Position numbers and translations under genes: made by a program
The notes under the pieces: generated by a model
What the model saw: only the letters and a program-made list of their open reading frames with translations
Told to the model about the DNA's origin: nothing
The model's database searches: none
Part shown: positions 9,141 to 17,112 of the stretch, one piece after another
Numbering within the stretch: the stretch's first letter is position 1
Layout of the letters: the number at the start of each line of letters is the position of its first letter
Assembly (NCBI RefSeq): GCF_943192935.1
Contig: NZ_CALPCI010000002.1
Coordinates: 310,001-374,000, forward strand
Reading direction: 5' to 3'
DNA: 64,000 bases
Origin: Limosilactobacillus caecicola
GTDB taxonomy: Bacteria; Bacillota; Bacilli; Lactobacillales; Lactobacillaceae

Positions 9141-10164
9141 TTTGCTGGTGGAGCTCCTTTATCTGACAGAGACGAAACCAAAAGAATTCTTCGGGTGCCC
9201 GGCGATCATTAGTTGGCGAAAACTTCCAATCTGTCACCGGCGCCGGTTGCGCCTGGCGAATTACTTGTTCCTGGTTCTCCGGTAATAGCCGATTCCAATC
9301 TAGCCCCTGCGGGATAATGATTGCGGCTTCTAAGAGGTGTTCCCGGACCGTACTTAATTTCAGGTGGCGCATGTTAGCAATTTGTTTCAGAGTCTTCCCC
9401 TTCTGAAAATCATTCACGGTGCGCATTGCGCTCTGGCTAATCGGATTTGCGACCGTCAGCGAATTCATTAACTGGCCCAGCTTACTCATTGGTTGACGAC
9501 GTAACTGGCTGGCAACCCCAAGCCAAACATCACGGTTCAAAATTTCGATTTCTTCGGCGTTTAACTGGAGGTGACGCTGAGCTTCATCACTCGTCCAGCC
9601 TAACTGCTGGTGGCCAATTAACCGGTGACTAAAGAATTCCGCTAACCGCAAGTCTTGCTTTGCTAGCTGTGTCCCCAGCTGGAACAGTTCTTGCTCTACA
9701 TCAGTGATCAGGTGTGGCCAGGTCAGCCAGGAGCGAACTTTGGCCATTTCACTACTGGATAAATTTAACGGAATGTAGTGACGATTATGGTGCGCTAATT
9801 CTGACACAGCCTGAACCGCTAATAAAAACCGGGCCGCGTACCAGTGGTAATTAGTCAACCATGCCCACTGATTATTGTGTGACTGATAATAATCCCGCCC
9901 CACGACTGTTTTTTGCTCAACACCCGCTGGGGTTAGCCAAGCCAGCTGGTCTTTGATTTGCAACATGCCCTGCCGTTGTTGTTGGTCGAGCCAGCTGTCA
10001 AACTGGGCCCGTGACATCCGTGGCGCACTCCCTAGCCATGGCAAGATCTGATAATTCAGTGCCCAAAAGAGGGTTGCTTGGGTCCGCTTATTTCGCACCG
10101 TATTTTCAATCACCCGAAAGCGGCGGGGATGTTGACTAAACATGGTTAATAAGTAGCGATCCAT
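9133..10164 (-). CDS. YpbB-like protein with C-terminal helix-turn-helix
   Basis: A 343-residue protein of unknown role, always found beside recQ/recS in Firmicutes. A C-terminal helix-turn-helix (FQKGKTLKQIANMRHLKLSTVREHLLEA, about residues 264-290) is the clearest feature. The rest is helical and rich in Trp and Gln, with no membrane segment. An in-frame Met six codons upstream exists, but the ATG at 10164 has the SD GGAGGG at the right spacing and is preferred. Its stop overlaps the recQ start, so the two are probably co-translated. A role as helicase partner is inferred from context only. Confidence 0.85.
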   Translation of the reverse strand: MDRYLLTMFSQHPRRFRVIENTVRNKRTQATLFWALNYQILPWLGSAPRMSRAQFDSWLDQQQRQGMLQIKDQLAWLTPAGVEQKTVVGRDYYQSHNNQWAWLTNYHWYAARFLLAVQAVSELAHHNRHYIPLNLSSSEMAKVRSWLTWPHLITDVEQELFQLGTQLAKQDLRLAEFFSHRLIGHQQLGWTSDEAQRHLQLNAEEIEILNRDVWLGVASQLRRQPMSKLGQLMNSLTVANPISQSAMRTVNDFQKGKTLKQIANMRHLKLSTVREHLLEAAIIIPQGLDWNRLLPENQEQVIRQAQPAPVTDWKFSPTNDRRAPEEFFWFRLCQIKELHQQNG

Positions 10165-10221
10165 CTGTTTCCCTCCAATCAATTTTAATTATAAAGGTGC
10201 TAACCAAATAAGCCAAACTAA

Positions 10222-10260
10222 ACAAAAGAGCGGCCGCTTCGCAATCCGAAGCCAACCGCT
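10222..10260 (-). terminator. Terminator of ribU
   Basis: On the minus strand AGCGG..GGCTTCG pairs with CGAAGC..CCGCT around a 5-nt loop, followed by CTTTTGTTT. It lies 10 bp after the ribU stop and insulates ypbB-recQ. Confidence 0.8.
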
Positions 10261-10269
10261 GCATAAGAT

Positions 10270-10857
10270 TCATTGATTATTTTTTGCTGTTTGCCGTTTC
10301 AACCACCACTGCAAGTGAATCACAATAATCCCAAAGATCAGGCTTACCAGAATTCCCTTAATTAGGTTAAATGGAACCACGCCCACTAACATCAATTGCT
10401 TGATTGGAAGTGATGGGTGCCAGTTAAACATTTGCATGTAAGCTGGTGTTAAGACATAGTAGTTGAACAAGGTCATCACCACCGTCATGATGATGGTGGC
10501 TAACAGGCCGCTAATCACGAGGCGCTTTTTGAGCGACCACTTTTCATGGTGAAAGCTCCAGCTGACCGGCAGAATCATCGCAATCGATGTACAAAGGTTG
10601 GCAAACAACCCTAACAGTTCCACCGGTGACATTCCTCGGGCAATGCCATGCAACAGACATTTGACCACGGCGATAATAATTCCAGACCAGGGGCCATAAA
10701 TCACCGTTCCAATTAAGATCGGCACGTCAGAGAAGTCTAACTTGAGGTATGACGCCACCGGAATCAGCGGAAATTCGATAAACATTAAAAGAAATGCAAC
10801 CGCGGAAAGACAGGCCATGACCGTAAAACGTTGTGTACGTGAATAAGTTTTATCCAT
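10270..10857 (-). CDS. ribU: Riboflavin ECF transporter S component
   Basis: Membrane subunit that binds riboflavin and works with a shared ECF ATPase/EcfT module, not present in this window. The 195 residues form about five or six membrane helices. LDFSDVPILIGTVIYGPWSG (about 41-60) and the basic/aromatic end are typical of RibU. The ATG at 10857 is chosen over one five codons upstream because it has the SD GGAGG at the right spacing. The FMN riboswitch directly upstream makes the riboflavin assignment strong: import is shut off when flavin is plentiful. No rib biosynthesis operon is seen here, so the cell may depend on uptake. Confidence 0.95.
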   Translation of the reverse strand: MDKTYSRTQRFTVMACLSAVAFLLMFIEFPLIPVASYLKLDFSDVPILIGTVIYGPWSGIIIAVVKCLLHGIARGMSPVELLGLFANLCTSIAMILPVSWSFHHEKWSLKKRLVISGLLATIIMTVVMTLFNYYVLTPAYMQMFNWHPSLPIKQLMLVGVVPFNLIKGILVSLIFGIIVIHLQWWLKRQTAKNNQ

Positions 10858-10902
10858 AAAACTAACCTCCAAAAATTGGGGTCATCTTCTCGATGTAGGT
10901 AT

Positions 10903-10933
10903 GAAAAAAGGGAACAAACCAATTTGTCCCCTC
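10903..10933 (-). terminator. Intrinsic terminator in the FMN riboswitch expression platform
   Basis: On the minus strand GGGGACAAA pairs with TTTGTTCCC around TTGG, followed by six T. It sits between the aptamer and the ribU SD and would form when FMN is bound, stopping transcription. Confidence 0.9.
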
Positions 10934-10960
10934 ATTCTTCCCACCACAAAGGTAGGAATT

Positions 10961-11075
10961 ATCTTCTATCTACCAGACTATACTGTCGGCACCCGGAATT
11001 ACACCGGATTCCACCGCTTTCGCGGGTTGCGGGCTCTACCGCCGGTCGGGAATCACACCCTGCCTTGAAGACAAA
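10961..11075 (-). ncRNA. FMN riboswitch (RFN element)
   Basis: The minus strand has the conserved RFN blocks in order: TCTTCAAGGCAGGGTG, then TTCCCGACCGGCGGTAGAGC, then CCGCAACCCGCG, then GGTGTAATTCCGG, then TGGTAGATAGAAGA. These close the multi-stem junction that binds FMN. It controls ribU through the terminator that follows. A TATAAT -10 at 11102-11107 is probably the start of its transcript. Confidence 0.97.
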
Positions 11076-11133
11076 CCTTGTTAATATTCTGTACAATTTA
11101 CATTATAAACAACATCTTCTCAAGAGTACAGCC

Positions 11134-11856
11134 CTAAACCAAGTTTTTTAATTTTTTGACTTCTTGTGGTCGCAATTCACGCCACTGACCGCCACTTGGT
11201 AAACCAACTAAATTAAGGGTGTCGTATGTTTCCCGGTGAAGTTTCATGACTGGGTGGCCGACCGCTTTAAGCATCCGCTTCACCTGATGGTAGCGCCCTT
11301 CGTGAATCGTCAGCCGTACCCGGGAAGACTGCCAGTCATCCGCCGCTTCGAGGAGTTTGGTTTTCGCTGGTTTCGTTTTCCGTCCGTCAACCATGACCCC
11401 CTGGCGGAGCTGCTTCATCTCACGGTTAGTTAACACTCCTCGAACCTTCGCAATATATGTTTTTTCAACCTCAAACTTCGGGTGCATTAATTTATTTGCT
11501 AGGTCCCCGTCGTTGGTCAACAATAAAATTCCGGTAGTATCATAATCCAACCGTCCAACGGGATAAATCCGTTCTTCAACCCCATCCTCTTTGAGGATAT
11601 CCACCACGGTCCGGCGTCCCTTATCGTCGTGGGCTGAGGAAATCACTCCCCGCGGTTTATTTAATAGGAAGTATTTGAGCGGTTCATGCTTAATTGGTAC
11701 GCCATCGACGGCGACCTGATCATTTTTGGTGACCTTCACTCCTTGTTGCGTCACGGTTTTACCGTTGACGGTGACCCGACCGGCCGCAATCAATTTTTCA
11801 GAAGCGCGTCGGGAGGCCACGCCAGCCTCAGCCATTACCTTTTGTAGTCGTTCCAT
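11134..11856 (-). CDS. rluB: 23S rRNA pseudouridine synthase RluB-type
   Basis: Isomerises a uridine in 23S rRNA. It has 240 residues. An N-terminal S4 RNA-binding domain (RLQKVMAEAGVASRRASEKLI) is followed by the RsuA/RluB catalytic domain with GRLDYDTTGILLLTNDG, whose Asp is the catalytic residue. It ends with VGLPSGGQWRELRPQEV, a family mark. A longer in-frame reading starts 22 codons upstream inside scpB, but the ATG at 11856 has the SD GGAGGAAG. It overlaps the scpB 3' end by 29 bases, as often seen in the scpA-scpB-rluB cluster of Firmicutes. Confidence 0.95.
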   Translation of the reverse strand: MERLQKVMAEAGVASRRASEKLIAAGRVTVNGKTVTQQGVKVTKNDQVAVDGVPIKHEPLKYFLLNKPRGVISSAHDDKGRRTVVDILKEDGVEERIYPVGRLDYDTTGILLLTNDGDLANKLMHPKFEVEKTYIAKVRGVLTNREMKQLRQGVMVDGRKTKPAKTKLLEAADDWQSSRVRLTIHEGRYHQVKRMLKAVGHPVMKLHRETYDTLNLVGLPSGGQWRELRPQEVKKLKNLV

Positions 11857-12451
11857 GATTAGCTTCCTCCTTTTTTGCCAACTTCTCCTGCCGAGATTGT
11901 AACGCTCGTAAGAAAATATCACTATCCATGTCTTCCAAAGACATTTGAGCCGTCAGTGGCGGCAAATCATCCAACGTTTCCAACCCGAAATAATCTAAGA
12001 AGGCATCCGTGGTGACGTACTTAAATGGTCGGCCAGGGACATCAAGGCGACCATGGGTTTCAATTAACCCCCGGGCAACCAGTTTTTGTAAGGATCCAGA
12101 ACTTTGCACCCCCCGGAGATCATCAATTTCAATCCGGGTAATTGGTTGCCGGTAAGCTACAATCGCTAGTACCTCTAACAGGGCCTGGGTTAATGGCGAT
12201 GTCAGGGGCTTTTCAAAATAGGCCTTCATAATGGGTGCCAAACTTGCTTTCGTCGCTAACCGGTAGGTTTCACCACTTTGCAAAAGGGTCAGTGCACAAT
12301 CATCATCTTGTGCATACCGCTCCTTCAACCGGCCCAATAATCCACTGACCGCCGGTTTCATAAATCCCGTGAGGCTACTGAGATCGGCGAGGGTGATGCC
12401 CTCATCACCACTAATGAATAACAGCCCCTCAATTTTTGCTAGATTGTTCAT
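11828..12451 (-). CDS. scpB: Segregation and condensation protein B
   Basis: Winged-helix partner of ScpA in the SMC condensin complex, which compacts and segregates the chromosome. It has 207 residues. Two winged-helix domains are seen, with EVLAIVAYRQPITRIEIDDLRGV (about 99-121) and the C-terminal GRPFKYVTTDAFLDYFGLETL motif. The ATG at 12451 has the SD GAGGAG at 8 nt; an in-frame ATG 11 codons upstream lies inside scpA and has none. It overlaps scpA by 23 bases, indicating translational coupling. Confidence 0.96.
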   Translation of the reverse strand: MNNLAKIEGLLFISGDEGITLADLSSLTGFMKPAVSGLLGRLKERYAQDDDCALTLLQSGETYRLATKASLAPIMKAYFEKPLTSPLTQALLEVLAIVAYRQPITRIEIDDLRGVQSSGSLQKLVARGLIETHGRLDVPGRPFKYVTTDAFLDYFGLETLDDLPPLTAQMSLEDMDSDIFLRALQSRQEKLAKKEEANHGTTTKGNG

Positions 12452-13217
12452 TTCGATACTCCTCATTTTTGGGTCCCGGGACAACGATCAACGGGCCAAA
12501 CATCACTGATTGATTAATCCGTACGACCTTATGGCGGGTTAACTCTAAGACCGCCATAAAGGTGGTCACTAAATTATCCCGACTCTGGTCGTCAGCAAAC
12601 AAGTCCACAAAGCGGACGGGATGGGTCACCTGTTTAACCACCGCCGCAATCCGTTCGGCCACTGTAACCCGTTCCGGACGGACATTTTTTATTTCTGGCT
12701 CCTTAAACTGGTAACGTTCCAAAATCTTACCAAAGGCAGCTTGCAGTTGGTCAATCGTCACTCCTGGTGCCACCCGCTCTTGGACGAGGTCGCGGGGAAC
12801 CGCCATGGCCTCCCTGGTATATTCCATTTGCCGGTGTTCCTCTTTGCCTTTCAAGTCTTCGGCAGCCTGCTTATAGCGCTGGTACTCGAGAAGCTGTTGC
12901 ACCAGTTCTTCACGGGGATCTTCTTCCTCTTCTGGTTCTTCATCCTCTTCTTGCGGTGGTGTTGGCAACAGCATTTGACTTTTAATCGCCATTAACGTCG
13001 CCGCCATCACAAAGTACTCCCCCGCAATTTCTAGTTGGTGGCGTTGATTAGCCGCGAGGTATTTCATATATTGATCTGTAATTTCCGCGATTTGAATATC
13101 GTAAATATCCATTTTCGACTGGCGAATCAAATGCAGAAGCAAGTCTAATGGGCCCTCGAATTGGTTTAATTTCAATGTTGGTTGATAGGGCAATTTGGCC
13201 ATCGATGAGTCGGCCAT
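12429..13217 (-). CDS. scpA: Segregation and condensation protein A
   Basis: Kleisin subunit that bridges the SMC heads. It has 262 residues, with the kleisin N-terminus LNQFEGPLDLLLHLIRQSKMD (about 17-36), an acidic low-complexity stretch EEDEEPEEEEDPREE (about 90-104) and a C-terminal winged helix. The SD GGGAGG precedes the ATG. A second ATG five codons later is possible but less well spaced. It follows the ribT-like gene in the B. subtilis order ribT-scpA-scpB. Confidence 0.97.
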   Translation of the reverse strand: MADSSMAKLPYQPTLKLNQFEGPLDLLLHLIRQSKMDIYDIQIAEITDQYMKYLAANQRHQLEIAGEYFVMAATLMAIKSQMLLPTPPQEEDEEPEEEEDPREELVQQLLEYQRYKQAAEDLKGKEEHRQMEYTREAMAVPRDLVQERVAPGVTIDQLQAAFGKILERYQFKEPEIKNVRPERVTVAERIAAVVKQVTHPVRFVDLFADDQSRDNLVTTFMAVLELTRHKVVRINQSVMFGPLIVVPGPKNEEYRNEQSSKN

Positions 13218-13238
13218 TCGACAAACCTCCCTTTAAAA

Positions 13239-13604
13239 TTATTGATCATACTGGTTACTACGCCGCCAGTTAGTCACTAATGACTGGGTCTTGAGCGTTC
13301 CTAGTACCCGTTTGGCGGGCGCTAATTCGGCAATCGCGGACAAAAAAAGGTACATGTTACGTCCTGACCGTTCACTAGGCGTAAAGGACATCCGCCGAAT
13401 CAGGAGGTAATCAGCCCTTTCTTCAATTATCGCGACGCCTGCGAACTGGTCCGTATTCGAATTTTTCCACAGTAAAATCTGCCAGGGCGCCTCCGTTCCC
13501 CACGCGAGTTCTTCGTCTAAGCGATCATATTCGCGGAGGTCCGGGATAAATGAAAGTAACCCCATCACAATTTTTTGATAATCTTTTCGGTACTTTACAA
13601 TCAT
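13239..13604 (-). CDS. ribT: RibT-like acetyltransferase-family protein
   Basis: A 121-residue cytoplasmic protein. Its N-terminal MIVKYRKDYQKIVMGLLSF, its length and its place just before scpA match RibT of B. subtilis, a GNAT-like protein encoded at the end of the riboflavin operon. The reaction is not known with confidence. No riboflavin biosynthesis genes are adjacent here, so the gene has stayed with scpA rather than with rib genes. The SD GGAGG is at 6 nt. Confidence 0.75.
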   Translation of the reverse strand: MIVKYRKDYQKIVMGLLSFIPDLREYDRLDEELAWGTEAPWQILLWKNSNTDQFAGVAIIEERADYLLIRRMSFTPSERSGRNMYLFLSAIAELAPAKRVLGTLKTQSLVTNWRRSNQYDQ

Positions 13605-13616
13605 GATTGTCCTCCA

Positions 13617-14522
13617 TTAAGCTCGCGGATGGGTATCCTTGTAAACACTCAGTAGCCGCTTTTGCGAAACGTGAGTATAAATTTGAGTGGTGGTGATATC
13701 ACTGTGGCCAAGTAATTCCTGCACTACCCGTAGGTCAGCCCCGTTTTCGAGTAGGTGGGTCGCAAAACTATGTCGCAAAGTATGCGGGGTGACGTCCTTT
13801 TTGATGTGCGCCGCCTGGGTAGTTTTTTTGATCAATTGCCAAATGCCCTGCCGAGTTAGTGGGTGTGCCCGTGCATTCAAAAACACGTAATCCGTCTCCG
13901 GATGATTCGCCAATTGTGGAGCGCGGACCTCAGTTAGGTATCGTTTGAGCCATTCTTCTGCCACCTCACCAATTGGGATAATCCGCTCTTTGTCACCCTT
14001 CCCACGGGGTTGAACCAGGTGGACGTCGAGGTGAAGATCATTGAGGCGGAGCCCCGTCAATTCACTCACCCGCATACCAGTTGCATACATGACTTCTAGG
14101 ATGGCGCGGTCCCGGATCCCCATTTTTTTGTTGACGTCCGGGACTGCCAACATGGCGCGAACCTCCTCTTGAGTCAGCACGGTAGGTAAATGACGGGGGC
14201 CCTTTGGAATCGTCACTAAGGCCATCGGATCATCGTCAACCCGGTGCTGACGTAATAGATATTGGTAAAACTGGCGGAGACAGGATACCTGACGGCCAAT
14301 TGTAGTCCGACTTTGTCCTAAGTTAGTCAGGTGGGCCAGGAAGTTCAATATCGTATAACGGTCAACGTCGTTCCAATCATTAATTTGCTGACTTTGTAAA
14401 TATTGGGCAGCCTTTTTCAAGTCATTTTGGTAACTCTGAATGGTATTATTACTGAGTCCCCGTTCCACCAGCAGAAACTGGCTAAAATCGGTAATGACCT
14501 GCTGCATTTGTTCCTTACTCAT
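13617..14522 (-). CDS. xerD: Site-specific tyrosine recombinase XerD
   Basis: Resolves chromosome dimers at dif together with XerC. It has 301 residues. An N-terminal SAM-like domain (1-100) is followed by a catalytic domain with all key residues: Arg in TGMRVSEL, HTLRHSFATHLLENGA (His and Arg), LLGHSDITTTQIYTHV (His and the nucleophile Tyr). The start overlaps the end of the cvfB-like gene by 8 bases, with the SD AAAGGAAG. It is a useful reference for the degenerate homologue at 1017. Confidence 0.95.
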   Translation of the reverse strand: MSKEQMQQVITDFSQFLLVERGLSNNTIQSYQNDLKKAAQYLQSQQINDWNDVDRYTILNFLAHLTNLGQSRTTIGRQVSCLRQFYQYLLRQHRVDDDPMALVTIPKGPRHLPTVLTQEEVRAMLAVPDVNKKMGIRDRAILEVMYATGMRVSELTGLRLNDLHLDVHLVQPRGKGDKERIIPIGEVAEEWLKRYLTEVRAPQLANHPETDYVFLNARAHPLTRQGIWQLIKKTTQAAHIKKDVTPHTLRHSFATHLLENGADLRVVQELLGHSDITTTQIYTHVSQKRLLSVYKDTHPRA

Positions 14523-15402
14523 TGCCTGGTGCTTCCTTTAAAAGAATCAATTGTCCGTTGACCTGACTGACGAGTCGTTCCCGTAGCAAGTGACCAATTG
14601 CCCGTTTGAATTGGCCCTTCGACATCCCAAAGACCTCTTTAAGCGTGGCTGGCGAACTCTTATCCGTATACGGTAATTGCTTGTTAGGCGCGTGAACGAG
14701 CATTTGGTAAATTTGGGTAGCGTCATCGCCAATCGCCTCAAAGGCCCGGGGCTTTAACGAAAGGTTGAGGCTACCATGACCGGAAAGTCCAATTACCCGT
14801 GCGTGGACCCGTTCACCCAAGCGGGGTTCACGATCCCGCTCGGACGGATGGATGAAACCTAGTTGGAAATTATCAGTTAATGCTAGCGTTCCGGCGAGTT
14901 TGACCCGGTAAACAGTCGCATTGACATTCCAATTCAGCATTTTTTTCGATGGTCGCGTGGCCATCGTTTCATAGATTTGTTCATCAGCTAATTGTCCCCA
15001 AATCCGGTCGTGATCATCAACTCGTAGGCTAATCAAGAGGCGGTCACCCGGTTGTGGCCAGAGATTTTTCATGGTTGGCAAATCATCCAATGACACCGCG
15101 ATATCCTTGTTGGGCAATCCAATATCAACAAACACTCCCAAGTCGCGCCGGACACTGACCACTTCACCAAAATCATAGTGGTCGACTTGAACGGTCGGAA
15201 TGTGTTGACACGTCATTTGTAACTGGTGGTCTTCATTTTCATAGACAAAGCCTTGCACTGAACCACCAATGTGAAGTACTTGCGGCGATTCATCTTTGGG
15301 CAGTCGATAAGTTTGCCCATTCCGTGCCGGTTGAACAAAATAATACTGGTCATTTTCGTCAATCATGACGGCACTAACAACTTTTCCCAGGTCCTGATTC
15401 AT
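14515..15402 (-). CDS. cvfB: CvfB/YitL-type S1 RNA-binding protein
   Basis: A 295-residue RNA-binding protein with S1-like domains in the middle (for example YDFGEVVSVRRDLGVFVDIG at about 76-95) and a C-terminal winged helix (SPATLKEVFGMSKGQFKRAIGHLLRERLV). The family includes CvfB of staphylococci, linked to virulence gene expression, and YitL of B. subtilis. A precise target is not known. The ATG has the SD ACGAGG. It heads the run cvfB-xerD-ribT-scpA-scpB-rluB, all on one strand with small gaps or overlaps, so these are probably one operon. Confidence 0.88.
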   Translation of the reverse strand: MNQDLGKVVSAVMIDENDQYYFVQPARNGQTYRLPKDESPQVLHIGGSVQGFVYENEDHQLQMTCQHIPTVQVDHYDFGEVVSVRRDLGVFVDIGLPNKDIAVSLDDLPTMKNLWPQPGDRLLISLRVDDHDRIWGQLADEQIYETMATRPSKKMLNWNVNATVYRVKLAGTLALTDNFQLGFIHPSERDREPRLGERVHARVIGLSGHGSLNLSLKPRAFEAIGDDATQIYQMLVHAPNKQLPYTDKSSPATLKEVFGMSKGQFKRAIGHLLRERLVSQVNGQLILLKEAPGNE

Positions 15403-15473
15403 CTTGCTGATCCTCGTTTCATTTCATCGAATTTTTCGTAACCACTCTATTTTACCTTGATTTTATGTAAAGT

Positions 15474-15506
15474 AAAAGAGGTTGGAACTAAATCCCAACC
15501 TCTTTT
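15474..15506. terminator. Bidirectional-type terminator after pyk
   Basis: AAAAGAGGTTGG (15474-15485) and CCAACCTCTTTT (15495-15506) form a perfect 12-bp stem with a 9-nt loop, ending in T on both strands. It lies just after the pyk stop and separates pyk from the cvfB operon. Confidence 0.92.
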
Positions 15507-15526
15507 ATTTGTCACGGTCAAGCTGT

Positions 15527-16948
15527 TTACTTAACAGTTTGGATCCGCATCATATTCGTGGTCCCCTTCTTACCAACTGGCAAACCGGCAATCACAATAA
15601 TCTTGTCGCCTTCGTTAGCGAAACCTAACTTCTTAACTTCATCGTTAGCTAATTTGAACATTTCATCAGTGTTAGCTGGCTTTTCAACCACGTAAGGTTG
15701 AACACCCCAGTTGATCATCAAGCCCTTTTGAGTCCGTTCGTCAAAGGTCAAAGCAACGATGTCGGCGTTTGGACGGTACTTGGAAATCATCCGGGCAGTG
15801 TAACCAGAAGCAGTGGCAGCAACGATGGTCTTGATTCCTAAGTCACGCGCAGCGTTAGAAACCGCAGAACCAATGGTTTCAGTAACGTCTGATTTGTCAA
15901 AGTTGAAAGTTTCGGTACCAAATTGGTCCAGGTTGTTTTCAGCCTTAACGTCGATCCGCGCCATCGTAGCAACAGATTCAACTGGGTAGTCACCGTTAGC
16001 ACTTTCACCAGAAAGCATGGTTGCATCAGTACCATCAAAGACGGCGTTGGCAACGTCAGATACTTCGGCACGTGTTGGCCGTGGGTTTTCTTGCATGGAG
16101 TCCAACATTTGGGTAGCAGTAATTACTGGCTTACCTAAAACGTTGCAACGACGAATCATGCGCTTTTGAACCAACGGAACGTTTTCAGCAGGAATTTCAA
16201 CCCCCATGTCACCACGAGGAACCATCAAACCATCAGCAACAGCGATGATTTCTTCAAAGTTGTCGATCCCTTCTTGGGATTCGATCTTTGGGAAGATTTG
16301 AACGTCTTCCATGTTCTTTTCCTTCAAAAGTTCACGAATGTCCAAGACGTCTTGGGCCTTCCGAACAAAGGAAGCTGAAATGTAGTTAATACCATTGTCC
16401 AGACCAAAGCGAATATCGCTGGAGTCCTTTTCGGTAATCCCTGGTAAGTTGATGGAAACGCCCGGAGCGTTAACCCCTTTGCGTGAACCAAGGATCCCGT
16501 GGTTCATAACCTTACATACTAATTCCTTGTTGGCTTCGTCCTTCTTTTCAACAACCATGTCGATCAAACCGTCATCAAAAAGAACGTGGCCACCTTCGTG
16601 AACGTCGTCGTAAAGGCCTTCGTAAGTAACCGCGATCTTGTCGTGAGTACCTTCGATGCTGTCGTCCATAGAAATACGAACTTCATCACCAATGTTGTAT
16701 TCGATCTTACCATCCTTTTGAACGGTCGTCCGAATTTCAGCACCCTTGGTGTCGAGCATAATGCCGACCTTCTTACCAGTGATTTCTTCGGCCTTGTGGA
16801 CGTTGTTTAAACGACCAAGGTGTTCAGGGTGATCACCATGTGAGAAGTTAAAACGGAAAATGTTAGCACCCGCATTAATCAACTTAACAATCGTATCTAC
16901 GTCCGTACTTGCAGGACCCAAGGTACTTACAATCTTGGTTTTCTTCAT
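15527..16948 (-). CDS. pyk: Pyruvate kinase
   Basis: Converts phosphoenolpyruvate and ADP to pyruvate and ATP in lower glycolysis. It has 473 residues, with MKKTKIVSTLGPAS at the start, the signature IFPKIESQEGIDNF (about 218-231) and GDMGVEIPAE nearby. It lacks the extra C-terminal PEP-utiliser domain found in many Bacillus and homofermentative Lactobacillus enzymes. The SD AAGGAGAG is good. It has its own promoter and a possible cre upstream. dnaE lies just upstream with no pfkA between. Confidence 0.98.
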   Translation of the reverse strand: MKKTKIVSTLGPASTDVDTIVKLINAGANIFRFNFSHGDHPEHLGRLNNVHKAEEITGKKVGIMLDTKGAEIRTTVQKDGKIEYNIGDEVRISMDDSIEGTHDKIAVTYEGLYDDVHEGGHVLFDDGLIDMVVEKKDEANKELVCKVMNHGILGSRKGVNAPGVSINLPGITEKDSSDIRFGLDNGINYISASFVRKAQDVLDIRELLKEKNMEDVQIFPKIESQEGIDNFEEIIAVADGLMVPRGDMGVEIPAENVPLVQKRMIRRCNVLGKPVITATQMLDSMQENPRPTRAEVSDVANAVFDGTDATMLSGESANGDYPVESVATMARIDVKAENNLDQFGTETFNFDKSDVTETIGSAVSNAARDLGIKTIVAATASGYTARMISKYRPNADIVALTFDERTQKGLMINWGVQPYVVEKPANTDEMFKLANDEVKKLGFANEGDKIIVIAGLPVGKKGTTNMMRIQTVK

Positions 16949-17017
16949 AACAGAAATCTCTCCTTTTGCAATACTACCTCAATCAAATCTTGATCTTGGA
17001 ATTTTGATTACAGTGAT

Positions 17018-17046
17018 ATCATAACACGATTTCATATGAGTGTCTG
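17018..17046 (-). promoter_or_regulatory. Promoter of pyk
   Basis: On the minus strand, CAGACA (17041-17046), 17 bp, then TATGAT (17018-17023). It gives a leader of about 65 nt before the pyk ATG. Confidence 0.65.
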
Positions 17047-17097
17047 TAGCTTTGGCCCATTTTTTCTCGTGAAAAAGCTCATTATCTCCTCACAAAA

Positions 17098-17112
17098 TGA
17101 TAGCGCTTACTT
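17098..17112 (-). promoter_or_regulatory. Candidate cre (CcpA) site upstream of pyk
   Basis: On the minus strand AAGTAAGCGCTATCA matches the cre consensus WTGNAARCGNWWWCA at 14 of 15 positions. It spans the dnaE stop codon and centres about 95 bp upstream of the predicted pyk start site, where CcpA more often activates than represses. Call based on motif and position only. Confidence 0.5.

Noticed and set aside
10876-11151. Plus-strand ORF of 91 codons over the FMN riboswitch
   Set aside because: Covers the riboswitch and terminator on the other strand; no protein-like composition.
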